Shown here piece by piece: positions 50,180 to 62,159 of a DNA stretch of 64,000 nt. A model generated the notes under the pieces. That model was given only the letters and a program-made list of their open reading frames with translations. It had not been told where the DNA came from and did not search any database. Origin of the DNA: Charina bottae. Its lineage: Eukaryota; Chordata; Lepidosauria; Squamata; Charinaidae. The position numbers were made by a program, and so were the translations under genes. Every line of letters starts with the position of its first letter. The first letter of the stretch is position 1. The stretch is taken from positions 37,443,463 through 37,507,462 of the forward strand of contig JALMGJ010000005.1 in NCBI GenBank assembly GCA_023362775.1. Reading direction: 5' to 3'.

Positions 50180-50655
50180 CTTACTCCAGCAACTTGTGAC
50201 CTTCCCTGCCAGCTTCCCCATTGACTTTCTGGGGAAGCCAGCAGGGAAGGTCACAAATGGTGATCACATAACCAGTTGTAAGTGCGAGCTGATAGCCAAG
50301 CGCCCAGATCGCGATCATGTGACTGCGGGTGTACTGGGATGGCCGGAACTCCAAGGATTGGTCATAACCACCATTCATTCATGGCCATCATAACTTCAAA
50401 CAGTCGCTAAGGCATAGCTTTCCAAACTGGGTGTCGCAACACAGTACTGTGTCGCCTGCGGTGTGCAGGTCTGTCGCGCAAAAACCCGGAAGCACTGATG
50501 GTGCGGCAGCGCGCCATCAGCGCTTCCGGGTTTCGCACGACACACCTGTACGCCTCCGCCGCCACACACGCCGCTGCCGTTGGTGTGTGTCACCAACAGG
50601 AAAAGTTTGGAAAGCTCTGCGCTAAGGGAATGGTCGTAAATCAAGGACTACCTGT
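50180..50655. mobile_element. ACAGGTAGTCC-type DNA transposon, interrupted by a hAT MITE
   Basis: GTGACCTTCCCTGCCAGC, CCCCATTGACTTTC, GGTGATCACATAACC, GTCATAACC and the end GGACTACCTGT follow the order of the full-length reptile element. The hAT MITE at 50413-50619 splits AACAGTCGCTAAGG from GAATGGTCGTAAATCAAGG. The left terminus is missing, possibly lost where the minisatellite begins. Confidence 0.75.
50413..50619. mobile_element. hAT-type MITE nested in another DNA transposon
   Basis: The ends CATAGCTTTCCAAACTG and GTTTGGAAAGCTCTG lie between exact duplications CGCTAAGG at 50405-50412 and 50620-50627. The interior has CGCTTCCGGGTTT, GTGTCGC and GCGCGCCATCAG motifs. 207 bp, non-coding. Confidence 0.92.
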
Positions 50656-50699
50656 AGAGTTCTGGTATTTCCCATAGTGTCTGTTTCCTGACCTGGTCT

Positions 50700-52130
50700 G
50701 TCTCAAAGAAGTAAATGCCCTACTACTTCTATTTGGTGAGGCGTCAAACTTTGATTGTGGAGATGGCATCTGCTCTTTGGAGCACTCAACTTACTGAAGC
50801 ATTATTACAACCCCAACAGCAAATGGATTTACAAATAAAAAATCTGCCCAATGCCATGATACAACTAACACAGCATTTGGCACAAGGCTTGCTCAGTCAG
50901 GAGTGGTACCAGTAGCCCAGGCAATACTTGCCAGAGACATTCAGAGGAATCCAGGATCAATTTCTGACTCACAACTCAGTATGAATTGTTTATGGTGGAT
51001 TGACTAGCAGTGTTTCTTACAGATTACAATAAGGTGACTTGTTTTGAATCTGCTGAAAAAAGGAGGTAGACAAATGAGCACTGCAGTCACTGAAGGTAAT
51101 GATTTATTACTGGACAATTTTCATGCAAAGATTAAGAGCTGCATTTGACAATTAAGCCAAAAAACCAACAGCAAATCAAGAGTTTTGCAAGCTGAAACAA
51201 GTTATCCATAGAATTCATTAATACATATTAGACTTTCAATTATTTCCACTCTCACTCTTCATCCTCTCCTGCTCAACTCACTGAATCTCCTTCCCTCACA
51301 GAAAAATATGCCAACTTTACTGATGTTTTGGGGGAGGAGGAAGCAACTGCACTGCCTCCTCAATGGATATACAACTGTAAAATTAACTTGAAGCCAGGAG
51401 TCCAGATTCCAGCTAAGAGACAATATCCCATGTCTACTTGAAAGTTAACTACTTTAAAGGAATTTTTGATGATAATTTGAGGAAAGGATTTATTTCCCCT
51501 TATGTCTCAACTCTTGAAGAAGGCAGGAGTTCAAATGGTCTAATGAAGAGCTGGCATTGTTTCAGGAACTGAATGTCCTTTTCTATTCACAGTTGTTGCT
51601 CAAACATCCTGATCCCTCCCATCCTTTTGTGGTGCAAACAGATGCCTCAGATTTTGCATTAGGAACTGTTTTCCATGCATCAAAAGGGAAGGGAGGTATA
51701 TCTCCTGCTGTGCACATTCTATTCTAATTGCTTCTCCCAGCTGAACAGAACTAAGACATTAAAGAGTTGCTTGCAATAAAAATTGTGTTCTAGCAGTGGA
51801 GGCACAAATCACACGAATCTGGAAATTCTACAAAAGACATAATTTCTCACACCTCATCAGAGTTCTGGTGGCTGAGGATGAGACCAGATACCAAGGGTGT
51901 TTCATGTTGTCACATTTGTTGCCTGGTCAAGATTGTTCCTGGAAAGGTTGGTTTGCTTCTCCAGTAGCACCATGGGATTCCATTTCAATGGATTTTATCA
52001 CTGATGTTTCCCCTGTTCAGGGATTTACAACCATTTTTGTGGTAGTGGATTTGTTTTACCAAATGGCTCATTTCATTCTGTACAAGAGCTTCCATTGGCT
52101 CAGGTAACTGCAACTTGTTTTTAGGTACAG
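50700..52130 (+). mobile_element. Decayed Ty3/Gypsy retrotransposon (gag-pol remnant)
   Basis: Broken frames read in pol order. At about 51296-51430 is the start of the reverse transcriptase (LTEKYANFTDVLGEEEATAL and PPQWIYNCKINLKPG). At about 51590-51700 is the RNase H start (HPDPSHPFVVQTDASDFALG). At about 51900-52105 is the integrase core (APWDSISMDFITDVSPVQGF and TTIFVVVDLFYQMAHFI). Most of the reverse transcriptase is deleted. A gag-like stretch may lie at 50715-50915. No LTRs are recognised beside it. Confidence 0.75.
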
Positions 52131-52869
52131 GGGCTTCCACTGAAAGTGAATTAATTATCGCATGCAGGTTGATATAGATAAAACCTACAAAATCAGTCAT
52201 AGCTGGCTGTTGAGTGGTCGACATTTTCTTCTTTTGAGTCAGAAAATGACATACTTTTGACAACATAAAAAGCTCCCTTGGATGACTCTGCAGATACAAT
52301 AGTGACAAAGAATAATGACCTCTTTGCCACCATTAACAACAGAGAGCAGGATTTCAAACGGGATCACTTGACTAACTATATTCAATCAGGCTTGTTTGCT
52401 GTCAAATTTGTTTCATTCATCATCTCACTCATTTCATCACCCCAGATTTTGCTAAAACTGGAGTGCCTGTTTCACTCTGTAAAACCAAAAAATAATACTA
52501 AGAAGCATTTCTGTCAACCATCCAGCCAATTTTTCAGTGCTGAAACAAAACATATTCAAAGAAATCACCAACCAAGATGACAAGAAAAAAATACAAAAGA
52601 ATGAAAGCCATTTATATCCCTCAGCCTTCTGGGCAGACCATTTTGTCTAAGATAACACATATACAGTATGTGTGCGTGTGTGCACGCATATACTCGCAGA
52701 GTTTTATCATCATCATGCCACTCAAATTTTCATCTGACATTTACAGCTTATTCACTTGTTGGATTTCTGTTGTATCCCACCAAGAAATCTTTTGTGTACA
52801 ACTTTGCATTGAAATGATAGGATATAAAATACAGTTAACACAAGTTTCAATAGGCAACAATAATTTTAC
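52131..52869. other. STAG1 intron, unassigned
   Basis: AT-rich intronic DNA next to the exon at 52870, no recognised element. Confidence 0.55.
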
Positions 52870-53034
52870 CTGCATAGCACTTTTGCCCATCTTCACAACA
52901 TCAAACAAAGTAACAGGATCCCCTTCTCCATTCTGCTGAGGATGGCCATTAGCTCTTCCTCGGCCTGCTCCTCTAATTCCGGTTTCAGAGCGAAACTTCT
53001 CTCCTGGAGTCTTTCGAGGCTTCTTATTGGCAGA
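52870..53034 (-). CDS. STAG1: STAG1 coding exon, residues about 45-99
   Basis: The most 5' exon in the window, 165 nt, phase 0 at both ends, encodes [40 protein letters not shown] and [15 protein letters not shown]. Mammalian SA-1 reads [20 protein letters not shown] at the start; the basic, Gly/Arg-rich stretch is SA-1-specific, since SA-2 has KKGKKGPAEKGKG instead. The acceptor is TTCTGTCCCCCAG and the donor GTAAAATTA. It follows the AT-hook, which in SA-1 supports telomere cohesion and would be on an exon past base 64000. This region is more variable than the rest, as expected for a disordered tail. Confidence 0.95.
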
Positions 53035-55730
53035 CTGGGGGACAGAAGAGCAGGAGAGAAGGCCTTGATACCTTTGTATCATATTTAATAAAGTACGGTT
53101 TTACACATGCTAGCTCTAAAGAACAGTGAAAATTTCTGTTTCAAGTCTCAGCAAGAAAGTCAACATACTTTCAATACATTTTTTAAACAGCAACACACTA
53201 GTTTTACCTAAAATGCAGGTGGCTTCAAGATTTACAATGTATTTTACATTCTATGTATTCCATTTCCTAAAATATAAAAATAGTTTTAAAAAAAGAAATC
53301 CAAAGCATTGCACAAAATGGTATATAATCCAGAATTTAACAGGGGCACTAAACTAGTAATACAGAAGTGTAACATTTTTGTATAAGAGGAAAAAAAATCA
53401 CTGTGTTTACAAGTTTTGCTTAACATTTAGTAAAAAGGCTCTAATGTTTGCACCCACACCCACACCGAGATACTATGACTCCAACATTATTTGAGGAAGA
53501 AAATCTCATAGCCATGTCTAGTCCAAGTGAGTAAGAAGGTAAAATTACTTCTAAGCTCCATAAATCAGCTGCCAACTCGTATCTGGAACAACTACTGACA
53601 AAGGGATAGCAAGTAGGCAACTACAAAGGCAAAACTGCATGTGGGGTTCTGAAAAAAATGAAATAAATTTATCTATCAGTTCCTCCTTGTTCTCAAAACT
53701 AACAAATAATGTGGATTTAGCTTGGGGATCAGTCCAACCTGGCAGGTTCAGATCCCTAGTAGGAAGTTTCCAGGTAAAGCGGGGGGATGGGACAATGTTA
53801 GTACATGACTCACCTTGCTTACAAATAACCCAAACATGCCTAAATACACATGGGTGTGACACTGTAATTGTGAGTAGCTAAGTAATAGATTATGTAACAA
53901 AAGCTCCTTTCATTGTAATGCTCTATGTGAACTGTCTTCCTAAATCAATTTTTTTTAAAAAAAATTGCTCCTATGCTAAAACCTCATAAATAATGAGAGA
54001 GCATTATCTGGATCTGAGATACAACTTTATTATAATTATCCCAATTTTAATGTATTTCTTAACAAGTAGTGTTACTTTACGTAGTAAATGAGGAAGACCA
54101 ATGTAATGGAGGTTGAGAGGAAACAAAACAGAAAGTGCTGGGAAGATGAGAAATTGGAAGATACTGAGAGAAGTTTGAAAGATCCAATATCTGACTCATC
54201 TCTGTATACAGGTGTGAGGCATTGAGAGCATGGTATCCCCAAAGAGCGACCAATGAGATACCAGAACTGAATTGCACTGCCAGCAAGAGCAGTCAGGGAA
54301 GTGGGTCATAACCACCATTAACAATCAAGTGGCAATGGAAAGAGCACAGTAGAAATGCTAGCTGGAGTTGGCTGCTGAATTTCAGGACTTTGGCCATCCA
54401 GCTGTGGCTGAGTTCATGAATGGAAGGCAGGAATTTGGTGACTGTGACCAAGCAGAGAGTATACTATGCTTCTTGGGAAGAATCTGCTGTTGCCCACTAC
54501 TGGCTATACCATAAGCCATTTTGAAGATGCTGTGGAAGAACAGATGAGCTAAAGATGATCATATTAAATTGACTGAGATTAGAATGCACTCTTGGTAGTG
54601 AAAGAATGGTGGTGGAAGGGATTTGCGGGAACATGATGGGCAGGTACATATTGTGGCTTGTTAGGTCCCAGGAAAGGAATGAATATGGGTTGTGTTGAGG
54701 CTTTGGGTTTTCAGGAAATGATTAGAGAACCACATTACACGCGGACCTTCTTGTGAATTTTTCTCCCTTTATTTGTAATATCAGCAGAGACAGGAAAATT
54801 AGTTGTGTTTTCAGCTGTGCAAGATTATTGACAGCCCTTTGAGGTAGGCCTGGTCAGGAAATAGACAATGTAAGAAGTACAGGAACTCTACTGTTGTAGG
54901 GGACCTTGAAAGCTACTAGAGTTGCCCTCTGCTCACCCCCATACCATACAGATTCAAGGTGGGGTTATTTTTAGTCCTTTTGGCCCACTCCTTTCCCAGG
55001 GCTGAGAAGTTGTTTACTCCTTCTTTTATCTGCTAACAGCACTTGCATACCTTTGCAAACTTTCCTCTAGAGTTTATTACGCAGCTTTTGGTGAGACACA
55101 ATCCATTTCCCTACTTCATAGCCATAAGAATGCAGTAAGATGCAATAACTTGATTCACTGCATATTTGTTCAAGCATGCCTAGATTAACTATTTTTCTCT
55201 GCCTGCAAAGGCTTCTTTTGAACTCATAGTGCCTACTTGAACTCATGTGTGTGTATATCTAGTTCTAAAACTTTTCCTCTTAAGAGTTAAACAATAACAT
55301 TAATTATACTTAGCTGGCAATCTCTCAGACTAGGAGCATGAAAGCTTCCGGTATCTTTGACACTAGGGACATCCACATAGAGCTGATTTGTCCCTCTCCA
55401 TCCATGTTCTTTCTTTAACTGTCTTTTCCCATGCTGCCCTGGAATGCTTTGGTAAACGTATCTCACCCTGGAATCTGTATGACTGTAAGCAACCAGCATC
55501 TCAGCCTTTTCACTTCTTCTTTTCCCAGAAAAAAATTAGCTGAATTATTTTTATAAGGCCAATTTCCATACTGCACTTATCAAAATACAAGTGCAGTGTA
55601 TATTTCTGGGGGACCATGTAACAGGATGCAGAATGTTCTATTTGAAAATTGTAATTGGGGGCCTTAGCCCAACTCTGGCTGATGTACTACTCATGATCCT
55701 ATGGAGGCCACAATAACCTGGCAATAATAA
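53035..55730. other. 5' STAG1 intron, unassigned
   Basis: I looked for the exon carrying the AT-hook (KRKRGRPGRPP) and the start codon in this interval and did not find them. No repeat is recognised with confidence. Confidence 0.55.
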
Positions 55731-56400
55731 CTCACGCCTTAATCATCACACAGTTGGGCTACTGCAACCCACTCCAGGGCTGCCTTTGGAGATGACATGG
55801 AAGCTGCAACTAGTCCAGAATGAGGCAGCCAGGTACTGGTGAGGTAACCCCTACCACTGCAGAATAAGACTTATTTTAAAGTAATTGCACTGGATAGTGG
55901 GATGGTTTGGGGGCCAATTCAATGTGCTGTCTATGACCTACAAAGCACTATATAAAACAGCACTGACCTATTTCAATTTCTGCTGTAGAATATTATCTAA
56001 TATGAAGGTTAATTATGCTTACATCTTTCATATTCTGTGTTTGTTTTCATGGAAAATTAAATATGTCTTTAAGATGTTCTCATGGGAAAATATCATGGCA
56101 ATTGAAGTACTGGATTACTTCAAATCAAGCACAGCCTTGTCAAAATTGAATCTGTCCATCTGATCCAAACAACTCAAGAAAGCCTGTTTAGAGTTCTTCC
56201 CCTGAGAAAAGCACACCAGCATGGTTAAGGCACTAGGCCTTTTCTATAGTAGTTGCCATGCTCTGGAGCACACTATCCCAAAAGGTGCATTATTTTTTAA
56301 TTTTGTGTTTTGTTCATGCTTTGTTGATCGTCACCCAGTCTTAATTGATTGGGGAGGTTTACAAATACTGTACATGAATGAATCAATTACTAAATCAATG
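55730..56400 (+). mobile_element. Degenerate L2-type LINE fragment
   Basis: GGCTACTGCAACCCACTCCAG, TGGAAGCTGCAACTAGTCCAGAATG and ACCTACAAAGCACTATA follow the L2 ORF2 order seen at 59450-59660. The end CGTCACCCAGTCTTAATTGAT is a mutated L2 tail. Confidence 0.65.
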
Positions 56401-57157
56401 AGATTCCACATCACTCTGGTTCTCTGTTTCATTCAATGAAACCCACATAAAGCAAGAGAAACTTTCTCTCATCTACTTTTGCAAAAGTTCTAAGCAAGTG
56501 TTATACAATTTATATCGCACAAGATCAATCACATTCTCCATCAAGTTCCTTTTTGAACATTTGTGCCAGTAGTCCCTTTATTTTTAGGGACTTCTTTGAG
56601 TCTTAAAATTAAGAACTGAGTCTTACAATATAGACAGCCACAGAGATGACCTTGGAGAAACTATGCAGAAATGACAGTAATGAAAACAACAAAAACAAGC
56701 AGCACAAATGGACTCTGTAGGTTAGAAGTGAATTGTATTGTGACATTTTTGTATATTTGCGATTTTTAATGAATAGATCTGAAAATTATTTCAAGGGTTC
56801 CTCCAGGGTAAAAAGGTTGAGAAAGGCTGCACTAAAGTGTAAGAGGGAGGGAAGGGAATACTCAAGCTTTCAAAATTCTGTCACTATAGCTTATATCAAT
56901 ATAGTTCCAGTCAAACATGTGGATGAACCTCAAAGGGCTGACATACAAGCAAGACGTTTTCATGAAACAATGATTTTCCTTTTCAATTTCTTGACTGTGT
57001 GACTGAAATAAATACATAACTGAATGCATGTTACAGAGGTTAATCTCACTAAATTCATGTTTGAAAAATGTCTTAATCAGAGTGACAGAAAGAAAAATTA
57101 CAAAGCTGGAAACTTAATAAATTCTACTTCCTTTACTTTTCTGCATACCTTTATGTG
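56401..57157. other. STAG1 intron, unassigned
   Basis: AT-rich intronic DNA, no recognised element. Confidence 0.6.
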
Positions 57158-57165
57158 TCCTAGAG

Positions 57166-58299
57166 CAGGGGTCGGCAAACTTTTTTATGCCAGGGGCCAT
57201 TTTGACATGCTCGAGGGCATTTTGACATGCTTGAGAGCCAGGGGGAGGGGTTTGAGGGTGGGAGCCAATCGCGTGGAAGGGGGCGGGGTTTGCGGGCGGG
57301 GGCCAATCGCGTGGAAGGGGGCGGGGTTTGCGGGCGGGAGCCCATCGCGCACACTTAGGGCCTGCTGCCACCATGCCCGCCACGCCCACTGCAGTGCCCG
57401 CCGCCGCCACGCACACCATGCCCGCTGCCACGCCTGCCACGCCACGTCCGCCACTGCACCTCCCCCGGGGTCCGAGTAAGCTGCGACGGGCGGGCAGTGA
57501 GTGAAGCGTTGCCCCGCCTCCTCCCCCGGGGTCCTTCATGAAGACCTTCTCCTCCATCCTCACTGCTCCCGCCGCCGCTCCTTACTGCCTTCCTTCTTCT
57601 CTCCCTCACCGGCACCCACCACCCCTGCCCCACCTCCGCCCACCCTTCTCCTCCCTCCCCCTCACAGAGATTTTGTCTCTGTCTCCTTCTTCTTCTGTCT
57701 GCCTGTCTCCTTCGAAGCCAGAAGCACCACCGGCCGCCCGGGGAGGCCGCCCAAGGGCACCCCCTAGGTCCCGGCCTCCGCGCACTGCCGGCAAGATGTG
57801 GCTGCATCCGAAGGGGCGCAGGGACAGCGCGCCTCTCGAGTGGAGTGGGAGAACCTGCAGCGACGGGACGCTGCAGCCCTCGCCTGCTCCGGCCGCGGAA
57901 GGGGCAGCCCCACCTCGCTCCCGCAGCCCCTGCCGGCCTTTCCACTTCCCATCTGGCGGCGGCCGCGGCTCCCCGGCCTCCGCTTGCGCCTCCTGCGCCA
58001 CGGCCCCACACGCTTTCCTCAAACGAGGCCCAGGGCAGCGAGGCTCGGGGCTGGCGAAGGCGAAGCAGCCCCGTGGATGGGAGCTGGGGGACGCCCGACC
58101 CGCGGACCCCTCGGCATTCATGGGGCCTGGCTCCGTCCCTCCGGCTGGCGGGTGGCCAAACACAGGCGCACGCACGCACAAATGTGTGCGGGGCAGCCGC
58201 AGGCAGACGAGATGCCCCGGACTAGAGAGGTTGGAAGAGCCACACTCAAGGGGCCAAAGAGCCGCATGTGGCTCATGAGCCGCGGTTTGCCGACCCTTG
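57166..58299. mobile_element. GC-rich hAT-type element, third copy
   Basis: The left end CAGGGGTCGGCAAAC and the right end CCGACCCTTG are those of the elements at 26 and 23304. An exact 8-bp duplication TCCTAGAG lies at 57158-57165 and 58300-58307. The first 550 bp match positions 26-580 of the first element, including the GC-box/CCAAT modules (CCAAT near 57266 and 57303). The rest is a different CpG-rich sequence. It encodes no transposase; the long open frames (for example the 274-codon minus-strand one) have biased composition and are not recognised. Confidence 0.9.
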
Positions 58300-58429
58300 T
58301 CCTAGAGCTATCTTTCAATATTTTTAGCATTTTAATTTTTCTTTCTCTTCCTATTACTTATCTTTTCAATTTTATTTTGTTATAAGTAAGCTGCTGCTGA
58401 GAATTTTCATTGACTCTCAAGCTAAACTT

Positions 58430-58520
58430 TCTTGCATGGCAGTGATAACCACCCAGAGACACTCTTTCAGTGAGATGGGCGGTGACGAAATTCGAAATAT
58501 ATATATAAAAACAGCATTAA
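58430..58520 (+). mobile_element. L2 LINE tail remnant
   Basis: AACCACCCAGAGACACTC, GAGATGGGCGGTGACGAAATTCG and a TA-rich end match the L2 tail at 60095-60150. Confidence 0.65.
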
Positions 58521-58559
58521 AACATTATGTAACATATATGTGGAAGGAAAAATTGTACA

Positions 58560-58740
58560 CAGATGTAATATAGCTCAGCGGTTAAGACGCCAATTCTAAT
58601 ATGAAAAAACATTTGTTCTGATCCTATCAAGTAATTTGCACACCAGGTTAAGCAGTCATAATTCAAGGCACATAACGCTAGCCAATCACATAGGCTCACA
58701 GAAATAAGCAGTCTCAAGCAGACTAGCGAAAAGGCTGAAG
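58560..58740 (+). mobile_element. Possible tRNA-derived SINE
   Basis: TATAGCTCAGCGGTTAAGACGCC resembles an A-box-containing tRNA head, and GTTCTGATCCT some 40 bp later resembles a weak B-box. The remaining sequence is not recognised. Confidence 0.4.
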
Positions 58741-59149
58741 TAACTATGTAAAGTATTGCTTCATACAGCCATTTCTATTCTGATTGCTGGAGTGGTCTGC
58801 TTTAAGGTGTGCCTCAATGTACAAAAGCAAAATACTCCGTCTCAATGTCTCCAATGAAAGTCTTAGTGAAAATAGTCTGATTGCACAAAATCCCATCAAA
58901 GATTAATAAAACATTTGATGTGGCATGGCACAGTGTCTTCTACTAGGGACTCACTTTAATCAGTGAGGAGGTCATAAAAGGTTTGCCTGACGTGTTCCAC
59001 TGAGAAATTGTCTTCAGATGATATCATGGCAAGTACATCTAATCTTTAAACGTGAATCTTGAAGAGTATAATTAGTTCACCCTAGGTCAATCTGCCTTTT
59101 AACTACCAAGAACATATATATATGTACTGCATGGGTACGAAGAGTACAG

Positions 59150-60150
59150 CTGAACAGAGCTCCTTTTGCAGCCATAATGAACCCTAGTAAGACGGAGTGG
59201 CTGTGAATTAATGGCTCCTCGGTATCTGGGAAAATGTCATCTTTAATTCTGGATGGGGTTGCACTACCCCAGACAGATCCGGTGCGTAACTTGGGAGTCC
59301 TCTTGGACTCACGACTCCTGCTCGAAGAGCAGGTGGCAGTCGTGGCCAGGAGGGCTTTTATGCAACTTCCGTGTTGTACGCCAGTTATGCCCCTTCCTGG
59401 AATGAGAAGCCCTTCGAACAGTCACTCATGCCCTGGTTATCTCCCACATAGACTACTGTAATGCGCTCTACATGGGGCTACCCTTGAAGAATATCCGGAA
59501 GCTACAACTGATCCAGAATGCAGCTGCGCGGACAATTTTGGGTGTCCCAAGGAGGACACACGTAACACCTTTGCTGCGTGAGCTGCACTGGGTTCCAGTC
59601 TGCTTCCAGGTCCAATTCAAGGTGTTGGTTATCACCTTTAAAGCCCTACATGGCATAGGACCAGGATACCTAAGGGACCGTCTCATCCCCATTACTTCAT
59701 CCTGTCCCACCCGGGCATGCAGAGAGGGCATGCTGCGGACACCTTCGGTTAAAGAGCTCCATCTAACGGGGTCACGTAAGCGTGCTTTCTCTGCTGTTGC
59801 CCCTGCCCTTTGGAACATTCTCCCCCCAGAGATTAGACAGTCCCCCTCGCTCCTGGACTTCTGGAAGAAACTTAAAACTTGATTTTGTCAGTATGCTTGG
59901 GGCAGGAAGGAGAACGGGCACACCTGGAGATGGCTAGCACCTTAGATTATCCCTGGAGTGCCCTTTTTACTTAAGAAGAACTTAGAAGATCCCGTCATTG
60001 GATTTTATTATATTTTTTACATTTTAAATATTTATTTAATTTGTATTTTATTCTATTTATAATTGTATATTGTTGATTATATTTTGTTGTAAACCGCCCA
60101 GAGTACCCCTTGGGGGAGTTGGGCGGTGATAAATTCGATTAAATAAATAA
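59150..60150 (+). mobile_element. L2-type LINE, 5'-truncated, best-preserved copy
   Basis: About 1 kb of the 3' end of an L2-type LINE. Frames at 59234-59461 (ILDGVALPQTDPVRNLGVLL) and 59472-59882 (MGLPLKNIRKLQLIQNAAAR, LLRELHWVPVCFQVQFKVLV, GPGYLRDRLIP) form the ORF2 C-terminus, separated by one frameshift near 59400. A 3' untranslated region ends with CCGCCCAGAGTACCCCTTGG, GGGCGGTGATAAATTCG and an AAATAAATAA tail. Its low decay suggests recent insertion relative to the other L2 pieces. Confidence 0.88.
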
Positions 60151-60603
60151 TGCTTGATCCCATTCACTTTTGAAAGGTGACTTTCAGCATGTTATGCAAA
60201 GCCCACTGAGGCCCTTGAGTCAGCTAAATTTGCACAGTGCTGATGTATTGCCTGGATAACATTTTAATTTGTTTTCATCCAGCAAGGATGGGTAAATCCT
60301 TTAGAAGACAATCTGGGGAAAATGTGAAGCAAAGTCACTGGGTATGTACAAACATGTGGATACAATCAGGAACAATGTAGAAAAAGATCCATGTTATCAA
60401 AAGCTGATTAGAAGTCCATCTAAATTAACAGGGACCCATATTCCCAGTCAGTTATTATTTATTTGAGATATACCCCACTTTTCCTCCAGAAGCTCAAAGA
60501 AGAAAATACTACATAACATTGCCTTCTCAAATTTTCTGCACAAAACTTCTTTTAGGTAGGTTTAGCTAGGCTGGGCAGGAAGATAGTAATCCAGCTGTCC
60601 TCT
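60151..60603. other. STAG1 intron, unassigned
   Basis: Intronic DNA without a recognised element. Confidence 0.55.
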
Positions 60604-61108
60604 CAGGGGTCCCCAACCTTTTTGGCACCGGTTCTGTACAAGACCATTTTTCCACGGACCAGGGGGTGGGGTTTGCAGGCGGGAGCCAATCGCGCAGACG
60701 GGGCGGGGTTGCAGGCGGGAGCCAATCGCGCGGACGGGGAGATGGGGTTTGCAGGCAGGAGCCAATCGCGCGGACGGGGAGATGGGGTTTGCAGGCGGGA
60801 GCCAATCGTGCGGGCGGGGGGACGGGGTTTGCAGGCGGGGGCCAATCGGGCCTCGCGCTCCTAGGCCTGCCTCTCCGCCCTTCTTTGCCACATGCTGATA
60901 GGTGGAGGTGTTTCCCCTTCAGGGTCCCCACCAATCAGCTGATCCGGCTCAGGCTCTGTCTTTGCGCCTTCCCAGCTTCTTCCTGCTACCGGCTGCTCTT
61001 CCTCCGACTCATGGCAGCAGGGACAGGCTTGTTCCTGACACCACCGCTCACCTCGTGCTGTGCGGCCCACTTCCTAACAGGCCGCGGCCTACAGGTTGGG
61101 GACCCCTG
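60604..61108. mobile_element. hAT-type element (CAGGGGTCCCCAACC ends) with CCAAT array
   Basis: The ends CAGGGGTCCCCAACC and GGTTGGGGACCCCTG are perfect inverted repeats, different from those of the CAGGGGTCGGC group. No matching 8-bp duplication is seen (left TGTCCTCT, right CTCTACAG). Inside are five GGGTTTGCAGGCGGGAGCCAATCG modules with CCAAT at 60686, 60722, 60762, 60802 and 60842, then a CTGATAGGTGGAGG...CCACCAATCAG hairpin. No transposase. Confidence 0.85.
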
Positions 61109-62150
61109 CTCTACAGCAGTTCAATTTAAACTCTTACAACACACTGGAATGTATTAATCAATTATTATATCACATTGCCTACCAATACAGTCAAAGCAGT
61201 GTCTGTCCTATTTTGTAGACTAGCATGTATTTAGTTCAATTAACTCATCCAGAAACATTTTGGGGCTTTGGCCAACATGGCTCTAATGACATTCCATTCA
61301 TACTACTGCCACCAGCTCCCATGAAAATCAGAAAGCATGCTTGGAAACCATTTGGATCCATTAATCTCTTGAGGTAGACCATTTTAAATGATTTCCTATA
61401 TCTACAAAGGTTCCTAGTCATAGTAAATTTCAAGTCCACTAAGTTGTAATCAGTCAATGATAATAGAAATACAGAATGGAAATACTATTATGGCACTCAG
61501 CAAAGAGTGTAAAAGAATGGAGCCAGAAACTAATTGTATAGTTGGCATAAAGGCGAAGAAACTCGGCTGCTCTTTAAAAGTGTTATTGAAATCCCCAGAA
61601 CAAATGGGAAATATTTCAACAATATACCCCTCTCCAAGACCTAAGAATATCCCATCTTGCCCAAGAAAAAGGACTGGTGGGGAATAGTGCAAGTGGCATA
61701 GAAGAATCCTACTTCAACCTGAGCATCCATTTCTAGGTACACACACTGAAAACCACCAGCAGCTCAGATGGACAGAATTAAGGAAATCATTGAAACTTCA
61801 TTCCCCACCCCACCCCCACTCCATAGCTGATTGCTCCTACTTAGTTCACACAAACTAGCAAAAACTGGGGCAGTTTCAATCCTCCCCACGGCTTCATCTG
61901 GCTCATCCTGAATCAAATTCTAAATTATACCTTTTCCCCTCCAAAATAGCATTGGCCAGCAGTTGGCATAGTTGAAGGATGGATGCTGCAGAGTGAGACG
62001 TAGAAAGTAATTTGGGAGCAGAGGAGGAAGAAAATTTGGGATAGGTAAGAGCAGGGGCTGGAGCTATAGTGAGGCTTGGGGTGGTTGAAATGTGTATGTG
62101 GTGAATGGATTCATAAGGATTACAAACTTGGGACTGAGGCTCGGAAGACA
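61109..62150. other. 5' STAG1 intron, unassigned
   Basis: The stretch 61240-61700 may be antisense retroelement sequence but I cannot place it. The rest is plain. Confidence 0.4.
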
Positions 62151-62159
62151 TTGGGAAAA

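Noticed and set aside
57355..58278. Long GC-rich open frames on both strands (up to 274 codons)
   Set aside because: They lie within a hAT-type element, have Arg/Pro/Gly/Ala-biased composition, occur in several frames at once and show no known domain. They reflect absence of stops in GC-rich DNA.
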